11,078 nucleotides of DNA, from NCBI GenBank assembly GCA_900552905.1, contig USBR01000034.1, positions 1 to 11,078 of the forward strand. Direction: 5' to 3'. The notes below the pieces were generated by a model, which worked only from the letters and a program-made list of their open reading frames with translations, had not been told where the DNA came from and did not search any database. The position numbers and the translations under genes are program-made. Positions 6,852 to 11,078 of the stretch are shown piece after piece (positions within the stretch are counted from its first letter, which is position 1; every line of letters starts with the position of its first letter). This DNA comes from an uncultured Succinatimonas sp. (lineage in GTDB: Bacteria; Pseudomonadota; Gammaproteobacteria; Enterobacterales; Succinivibrionaceae).

Positions 6852-7510
6852 AAGCTCAAATCTCCAACGGTAGTAATCTTGCCAGTTACAACGTAGGTAA
6901 CCCACTTAGCGATATTGCAAGCATGATCACCGATGCGCTCTAAATACTTGGCCATCATAATAACATCTAAGGACAGCTCAGTATCCTTTTCACAGGAACG
7001 GGCCTTTAATATCAATGATTTTCTGATCATTCCGAAGTATTCGTCAACTGCTTTATCCTGGCGAATTACAGATTTTGCCAGATCGATATCGCGACGCACA
7101 AAGGCATCGATAGACAGCTTGACCATGGAAGCTGCTTCCTTAGCCATGCTGTGTAATAATTCGACGTCTTCACCTTGATGGTTATAATCAAAGCTCATAA
7201 CAATCTGCGCAATATCGGAGGCTTGATTTCCGATACGCTCTAAGTCAGCGACCATCTTTAAGGTGGCAGAGACCACTAACAGGTCGGTAGCTACCGGCTG
7301 CTCATGTAGGATGATGTTCAGACATAAAGTCTCAATATCACGTGACTTAGTGTCGATATCATAATCTGCACGATAAACGTTTAAAGCTAATTCGCGATCG
7401 CGCTCTTTGAAAGCCTTAAAGACGCTGTCTAAATTATCCTCACATAAGGAGCCCATAAGAATCAGGCTGTTATTTAAGCGTTGCAGCTGATCGTCTAAAT
7501 TCTTTCTCAT
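6848..7510 (-). CDS. phoU: Phosphate signalling adaptor PhoU
   Basis: PhoU is a peripheral cytoplasmic protein that links the state of the PstSCAB transporter to PhoR, keeping the kinase silent when phosphate is plentiful. The 220 residues form two three-helix PhoU repeats, each ending in a metal-binding signature: LERIGNQASDIAQ (about 90-102) and LERIGDHACNIAKW (about 190-203). The N-terminus RKNLDDQLQRLNNSLILMG is, from memory, the pattern usual in Firmicutes rather than the enterobacterial one. ATG 7510 overlaps the pstB stop by one base (TAATG), with a GGA-rich stretch upstream, and its own stop overlaps the phoB start by four bases. Position between pstB and phoBR fits its role as the bridge between them. 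Confidence 0.95.
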   Translation of the reverse strand: MRKNLDDQLQRLNNSLILMGSLCEDNLDSVFKAFKERDRELALNVYRADYDIDTKSRDIETLCLNIILHEQPVATDLLVVSATLKMVADLERIGNQASDIAQIVMSFDYNHQGEDVELLHSMAKEAASMVKLSIDAFVRRDIDLAKSVIRQDKAVDEYFGMIRKSLILKARSCEKDTELSLDVIMMAKYLERIGDHACNIAKWVTYVVTGKITTVGDLSL

Positions 7511-8265
7511 TATCCAAATCTTCCTGTAATGTAGTCCTCGGTACGCTTGTCCTTGGGCTTGGTGAAAATCACATCGGTTGCATCCATTTCGACTAAATCG
7601 CCTAAAAGGAAGAAGGCGGTATAGTCAGAAATACGGAGGGCCTGCTGCATATTGTGAGTTACGATCACAATGGTGTACTTTTGCTTAAGCTCTAAAGCTA
7701 ACTCTTCGATCTTACCTGTGGAGATCGGATCTAAAGCTGAGGTCGGCTCATCCATAAGGAGTACATCCGGCTCTACTGCTAAAGCGCGGGCAATGCACAG
7801 ACGCTGTTGCTGACCACCGGATAAACCTAAAGCAGAGCTCTTTAAACGATCCTTAACCTCATCGAAAATAGCAGCCTGTCTTAAAGAGCGCTCAACGATC
7901 TCATCGAGCTTATCGCGATTTCTGACACCGTGAGTACGCGGACCATAAGCGATATTGTCATAGATGCTCATAGCAAAAGGATTAGGCTTTTGGAACACCA
8001 TGCCGACGTCCTTGCGTAATTTGCTGACGTTGATATCGCTATTGACGATTTCTTGACCGCGATACTTAATGCTACCTTCAAGCTTGACCTCAGGGATAAG
8101 ATCATTCATACGATTTAAAGTACGTAAGAAAGTAGACTTACCACAGCCTGAGGGGCCGATCAAAGCGGTAATATCATGCTCATGGACGACCATGTTAACG
8201 TTATGTAATGCATGGTTAGTGCCGTACCAGAGGTTGAATTTATTTACATCAAAAATGGTTTCCAT
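7510..8265 (-). CDS. pstB: Phosphate ABC transporter ATP-binding protein PstB
   Basis: PstB is the ATPase subunit that powers phosphate import through PstC-PstA at the inner membrane. In its 251 residues all ABC motifs are intact: Walker A GPSGCGKS (37-44), Q-loop Gln92 in VFQKPNPF, signature LSGGQQQR (148-155), Walker B LLMDEP (169-174) and switch His204. [16 protein letters not shown] and the C-terminus DYITGRFG are diagnostic of PstB. The protein reads closest to Gram-positive PstB ([14 protein letters not shown]), judged from memory. ATG 8265 lies three bases after the pstA stop; an AAAGG at the end of pstA serves as ribosome site. Confidence 0.97.
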   Translation of the reverse strand: METIFDVNKFNLWYGTNHALHNVNMVVHEHDITALIGPSGCGKSTFLRTLNRMNDLIPEVKLEGSIKYRGQEIVNSDINVSKLRKDVGMVFQKPNPFAMSIYDNIAYGPRTHGVRNRDKLDEIVERSLRQAAIFDEVKDRLKSSALGLSGGQQQRLCIARALAVEPDVLLMDEPTSALDPISTGKIEELALELKQKYTIVIVTHNMQQALRISDYTAFFLLGDLVEMDATDVIFTKPKDKRTEDYITGRFG

Positions 8266-8268
8266 TAT

Positions 8269-9126
8269 TTAACTAGCCTTTCTTTTCTGAATTCTGCGTG
8301 CGAGGTAAGTTGCAAGTAAGTTGATAAGTAAGCTCATAAAGAGCAAGATGGCGGCGATAACGAAAGCTACCTCAAATTCGCCCTGCTCCTTAGCATAAAC
8401 ATAGAGAGCTACGGTGAGAGTAGAACCGGCAGAGGTCATACCATCGAAATAACCGTTGAGAGTGTGAGCAAAACCGGCGGTAAATAAGAGAGCTGCGGAC
8501 TCACCCATCATACGGCCAATACTTAAGATACAGCCAGTGACTATACCCTCAATACAGCAGGGAAGAACTACGGTTCTAATTACATGCCACTTAGCGGCGC
8601 CTAAGCCAAAAGCACCTTCACGGTAGGACTGCGGCACAGTCTTTAAGCTTTCCTGAGTAGTACGGATGATGGTCGGTAAGTTCATGATCATCAAGGTTAA
8701 GGAACCTGCTAATAAGGAGGTCTGTAAACCACAGAATTGGCAGAAGATGAGCATACCTACTAAACCGTAGATGATAGACGGAATACCAGCTAAGGTCTCG
8801 ATGCAGTACTCAATAGCCTTAACTAACTTAGGAGATCTGGCATACTCAGTGAGGTAGATAGCGGAACCTACACCCATCGGTAATACGAAAATTAAAGTAG
8901 TAACAATCAGATAAATCGTATTAAGAATATCCGGAAGCACACCGATGGTATCCTCTAAATAACTCGGAGAGGTGGACAACAGGTGCCAGGAGAAATACGG
9001 AATAGATCTGAAGAAGATGTACGCAATCATAAAGATTACGAGGCAGACTGTGATCGCAATGCACAAATATGTCCAAGAGAGCATATTGGCTTTGTAGATC
9101 CTGCGTTTTACCTGAGAGATTGACAT
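8269..9126 (-). CDS. pstA: Phosphate ABC transporter permease PstA
   Basis: PstA is one of the two inner-membrane permease subunits of the high-affinity phosphate importer. The 285-residue protein has about six hydrophobic segments (about 19-39, 66-92, 111-131, 136-157, 190-205, 250-275). It carries the conserved TLAGIPSIIYG (111-121), the cytoplasmic EAA-type coupling loop SYREGAFGLGAAKW (167-180) that contacts PstB, and GRMMGESAAL (204-213). The ATG overlaps the pstC stop by one base (TAATG), so translation is likely coupled. No truncation is seen. Confidence 0.95.
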   Translation of the reverse strand: MSISQVKRRIYKANMLSWTYLCIAITVCLVIFMIAYIFFRSIPYFSWHLLSTSPSYLEDTIGVLPDILNTIYLIVTTLIFVLPMGVGSAIYLTEYARSPKLVKAIEYCIETLAGIPSIIYGLVGMLIFCQFCGLQTSLLAGSLTLMIMNLPTIIRTTQESLKTVPQSYREGAFGLGAAKWHVIRTVVLPCCIEGIVTGCILSIGRMMGESAALLFTAGFAHTLNGYFDGMTSAGSTLTVALYVYAKEQGEFEVAFVIAAILLFMSLLINLLATYLARRIQKRKAS

Positions 9127-10007
9127 TATTTCTTGTAACCTTTCTTAAGCATCATGTTTAAAGCAGCATTGATAAGCATGATGAAAACGAAGAGAACTAA
9201 GGCAATGGAGAACAAAGCCTCACGTTGTAAACCTGAGGAGTAGGACATTTCAGAGGCTACAGCAGTAGTTAAGAAACGTACGGACTCAAAGATGCTCGGC
9301 ATATTAGCGACGTTACCGGCGACCATCATGACGGCCATGGCCTCACCGATGGCACGACCTACACCTAAAACAACGGCTGCGGCAATACCACTTTTAGCAG
9401 CCGGTACTACTACGCGGAAGATAGTCTCAACCTTGTTTGCGCCTAAAGCTAAGCTACCTAACTCATACTCAACCGGAACTGCCTCAATGGCAGTGATAGA
9501 AACCTTGATGATGGACGGTAAAATCATTACCGCTAAGACGATGATGGCAGCAAATAAGGAAGAACCATCAGGAATATCAAAAACGTAACGAATGGCCGGT
9601 ACTAAAACTAACATACCGATAAAACCATAAACTACAGAAGGAATACCGGCTAAGAGATCGACCATCGGCTCAATGATGAGCTTTACCTGCTTAGGGGCCA
9701 TCTTAGCTAAATACACAGCGGAGAAGAAGCCTAAGGGCAGACCGATAACAATGGCACCAGCAGTACCATAAACAGAGGTCAGAATGAAGGGTAAGATACC
9801 AAACTGAGCCGGATTTGCAGTAGAGGCCCACTTAGTACCAAAGAGGAAATCGACAATACCGATTTTGGCAATTGCGGGGATACCGGCAATGATCAGGTAA
9901 ACGCAGATCATCAGCACAAAGGCGATGTTGACGATACCTAAAATCAAGAACACGGTCGAGGCAATCGACTCGGTATTGATTATTTTTTTAGAATTAGACT
10001 CGATCAT
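9126..10007 (-). CDS. pstC: Phosphate ABC transporter permease PstC
   Basis: PstC pairs with PstA to form the phosphate channel in the inner membrane. The 293 residues contain about six transmembrane segments (about 17-40, 72-100, 118-137, 150-172, 205-230, 265-287). A periplasmic stretch with FLFGTKWASTANPAQFGILP follows TM1, then LLAGIPSVVYG (118-128), the EAA loop EYELGSLALGANK (180-192) and GRAIGEAMA (217-225). It is PstC rather than PstA because of the FGTKW...FGILP block and its place directly after pstS. AAAGG (10016-10020) lies eight bases before the ATG and immediately downstream of the intercistronic hairpin, so hairpin folding leaves the ribosome site free. Confidence 0.95.
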   Translation of the reverse strand: MIESNSKKIINTESIASTVFLILGIVNIAFVLMICVYLIIAGIPAIAKIGIVDFLFGTKWASTANPAQFGILPFILTSVYGTAGAIVIGLPLGFFSAVYLAKMAPKQVKLIIEPMVDLLAGIPSVVYGFIGMLVLVPAIRYVFDIPDGSSLFAAIIVLAVMILPSIIKVSITAIEAVPVEYELGSLALGANKVETIFRVVVPAAKSGIAAAVVLGVGRAIGEAMAVMMVAGNVANMPSIFESVRFLTTAVASEMSYSSGLQREALFSIALVLFVFIMLINAALNMMLKKGYKK

Positions 10008-10020
10008 ATTTTTGGCCTTT

Positions 10021-10049
10021 AAAAAAGCGGGGTCTACGCCCCGCTTTTT
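10021..10049 (-). terminator. Intercistronic terminator-like hairpin between pstS and pstC
   Basis: On the minus strand AAAAAGCGGGG pairs with CCCCGCTTTTT around the 6-nt loop CGTAGA, giving an 11-bp perfect stem followed directly by T residues. It begins about 20 nt after the pstS stop and ends just before the pstC ribosome site. With no separate promoter visible, it is best read as a partial terminator or processing/stability structure giving more pstS than pstCAB mRNA. It is symmetric and could work in both directions. Confidence 0.85.
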
Positions 10050-10068
10050 CAGAGAAACTTTTTATTTA

Positions 10069-10869
10069 TTATTTAGCAACCGGAACGACGCCAGCCTTAA
10101 CAATTAAATGCTCAACGTCCTTAGACATGGCATAATCGAAGAACTTCTGTGCATCCTCAGATAAAGCCTTGTCCTTTAAGGTTACAAAGACAAACGGACG
10201 CTGTAACTTGTAAGAACCATCCTGAACAGTAGCCTCAGAAGCCTGAATACCATCAACAGTTAAAACCTTAACCTTCTTGCTTACTGCAGATAAAGAGGCA
10301 TAACCAATAGCATTAGGATTCTGGCTGACAGTGGTGATAACATCACCGGTAGAGGTTAATTCCTGACGATACTTGCAAGCATCCTTAGTGTGGGTAACAG
10401 TCTCAAAGCCGTCACGGGTACCAGAACCAGCTTCACGACCAATCAGCACAACCGGAGCATCAGCACCGCCTAATTCCTTCCAATTAGAAATTTCACCCTT
10501 GTAGAGCTTACCAATCTGCTCGACAGTTAAATCGTGTAAAGTGTTAGACGGATTAACCACCATGACAATACCGTCTAAAGCAACAGTAGTACCAACTAAC
10601 TTTTCCTGCTCGTCAGCCTTTAAACCACGGGAGGATAAACCGATATCGGCTCTACCCTCAGCGGCAGCGGCAATACCTGCACCAGAACCAGTCGGGTTGT
10701 AGGTAACCTGAACATCAGGATTTGCATTGTGGTAGGACTCGCTTAAGATACCGATTACCTTCTCCATAGAGGTAGAACCATCGGTAGAGACGTTAGCAGC
10801 GAAAGCAGAACTAGCAAATGCAACACCGCAGCTTAAGGCGACAACGGAAAATAACTTGGAAACTTTCAT
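10069..10869 (-). CDS. pstS: Periplasmic phosphate-binding protein PstS
   Basis: PstS captures phosphate in the periplasm and hands it to PstCA. The 266-residue precursor has a type I signal peptide (KVSK, hydrophobic core, then AFASSAFA cleaved before ANVS, about residue 24) with no lipobox. The mature part has the phosphate-site blocks DGSTSMEK (30-37), NPTGSGAGI, RADIGLSSR (73-81) and GREAGSGTRDGFE (144-156), then TSTGDVITTVSQNPNAIGYASL. The start chosen is the ATG at 10869, with GGAG (10876-10879) six bases upstream; an in-frame ATG at 10881 overlaps that GGAG and has no ribosome site. The short form and these motifs resemble Firmicutes PstS more than E. coli PstS (about 346 residues precursor), although Firmicutes versions are usually lipoproteins. 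Confidence 0.96.
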   Translation of the reverse strand: MKVSKLFSVVALSCGVAFASSAFAANVSTDGSTSMEKVIGILSESYHNANPDVQVTYNPTGSGAGIAAAAEGRADIGLSSRGLKADEQEKLVGTTVALDGIVMVVNPSNTLHDLTVEQIGKLYKGEISNWKELGGADAPVVLIGREAGSGTRDGFETVTHTKDACKYRQELTSTGDVITTVSQNPNAIGYASLSAVSKKVKVLTVDGIQASEATVQDGSYKLQRPFVFVTLKDKALSEDAQKFFDYAMSKDVEHLIVKAGVVPVAK

Positions 10870-10897
10870 AATCAACTCCATTTTTTAAGGTGATTAC

Positions 10898-10903
10898 ATG
10901 ATA
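10898..10903 (-). promoter_or_regulatory. Putative -10 box of the pst operon
   Basis: TATCAT (5 of 6 to TATAAT) lies 28 nt before the pstS start codon. No good -35 stands at 17 bp, as expected for a promoter that needs an activator such as phosphorylated PhoB/PhoP. It lies within an ACATG/CATGT inverted repeat (10896-10915). Confidence 0.45.
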
Positions 10904-10912
10904 TGCGTCACA

Positions 10913-10951
10913 TGTAAAAACAAAATGGATGCTTTGTTAAATCCAAGTTAA
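10913..10951 (-). promoter_or_regulatory. Putative PhoB/PhoP operator: TTAACA-like repeats on an 11-bp phase
   Basis: On the minus strand TTAACT (10946-10951) and TTAACA (10935-10940) are 11 bp apart, and a third TTTACA (10913-10918) lies 22 bp further on, in the same phase. If TATCAT at 10898-10903 is the -10, the repeats fall at about -60, -49 and -27. That is the region where Bacillus PhoP boxes, TT(A/C/T)A(C/T)A repeats, lie in activated promoters. The fourth in-phase position (ATCCAT) does not match. An E. coli-type TGTCA repeat is not seen. Confidence 0.5.
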
Positions 10952-11000
10952 AAGGTAAATTATTTGATAATTAGTTGAAAATAAAGGAATTTTTATAATA

Positions 11001-11027
11001 AAAATTTTAAATTAATTTTAAAATTTT
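11001..11027. repeat. AT-only inverted repeat
   Basis: Perfect 11-bp arms AAAATTTTAAA / TTTAAAATTTT flank a 5-nt TTAAT centre, upstream of the pst operator region. It contains only A and T. It could be a flexible or curved upstream element, or part of the 3' end of a neighbouring unit; no function is assigned. The rest of 10952-11078 is AT-rich with no ORF seen. Confidence 0.5.
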
Positions 11028-11078
11028 GGTTCTAACGGATCTCTGTGGTCACTTAAAAAATCCAATGAAAAAAGTGAG

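Noticed and set aside
6852..6905. Longer phoB reading frame starting at GTG 6905
   Set aside because: The extra 18 residues lie inside phoU and do not fit the receiver domain; the ATG at 6851 has an ATGA overlap, a GGAGA ribosome site and the expected N-terminus.
9292..9588. Plus-strand open frame opposite pstC (and similar plus-strand frames at 1500-1685, 5024-5239, 5324-5563, 6619-6846, 6933-7178, 8069-8272, 9925-10107)
   Set aside because: All lie antisense to well-supported genes, have no ribosome site or family features, and have the low-complexity composition of antisense shadows.
10870..10881. Longer pstS frame from ATG at 10881
   Set aside because: No ribosome site precedes it, and it overlaps the GGAG that serves ATG 10869.
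10891..10918. E. coli-type Pho box near the pstS start
   Set aside because: TGTGAC/TATCAT-like words are present but lack the TGTCA repeats at 11-bp spacing, and they lie at or below the -10.

Overview
The window looks like chromosomal DNA of a low-GC gammaproteobacterium. The evidence is a Braun lipoprotein (Lpp), a GlnB-type PII protein with Tyr51, LuxS, the LPS-heptose enzyme GmhB, and an rRNA leader segment that, from memory, matches the Enterobacteria/Aeromonadales type. A gut anaerobe of the Succinivibrionaceae kind would fit, but that is inference. Every supported gene lies on the minus strand, so transcription runs right to left.

From right to left: an AT-rich control region (10870-11078) carries 11-bp-phased TTAACA-like repeats and feeds a compact seven-gene phosphate operon, pstS-pstC-pstA-pstB-phoU-phoB-phoR (10869 to 4492). 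It encodes phosphate capture (PstS), import (PstCAB), the signalling adaptor (PhoU) and a two-component system (PhoBR). The genes from pstC to phoR overlap or are separated by no more than 3 nt; only pstS is set apart, by a strong terminator-like hairpin before pstC. A 12-bp hairpin without a U-run follows phoR.

Next come glpX (class II fructose-1,6-bisphosphatase) with a clear terminator, glnB, and a tight cluster of a lytic transglycosylase lipoprotein, luxS and gmhB. Then comes lpp with its own terminator (500-536). The left end (1-250) holds tandem strong promoters and the boxB/boxA-type leader of an rRNA operon whose 16S gene lies just outside the window.

The most interesting point is the phosphate operon. 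Its proteins read like Clostridia/Firmicutes versions: a PhoR with a large extracytoplasmic domain plus a PAS-like region, and PhoU, PstB and PstS of Gram-positive type. The putative operator also resembles a Bacillus PhoP box (TTAACA-N5-TTAACA) more than an E. coli Pho box. Yet PstS carries a Gram-negative, non-lipoprotein signal peptide. Together this suggests an operon acquired with its own regulator and then adapted to a periplasm. These family comparisons are from memory and need a search. A second point is an Lpp whose coiled coil is one heptad shorter than that of E. coli.
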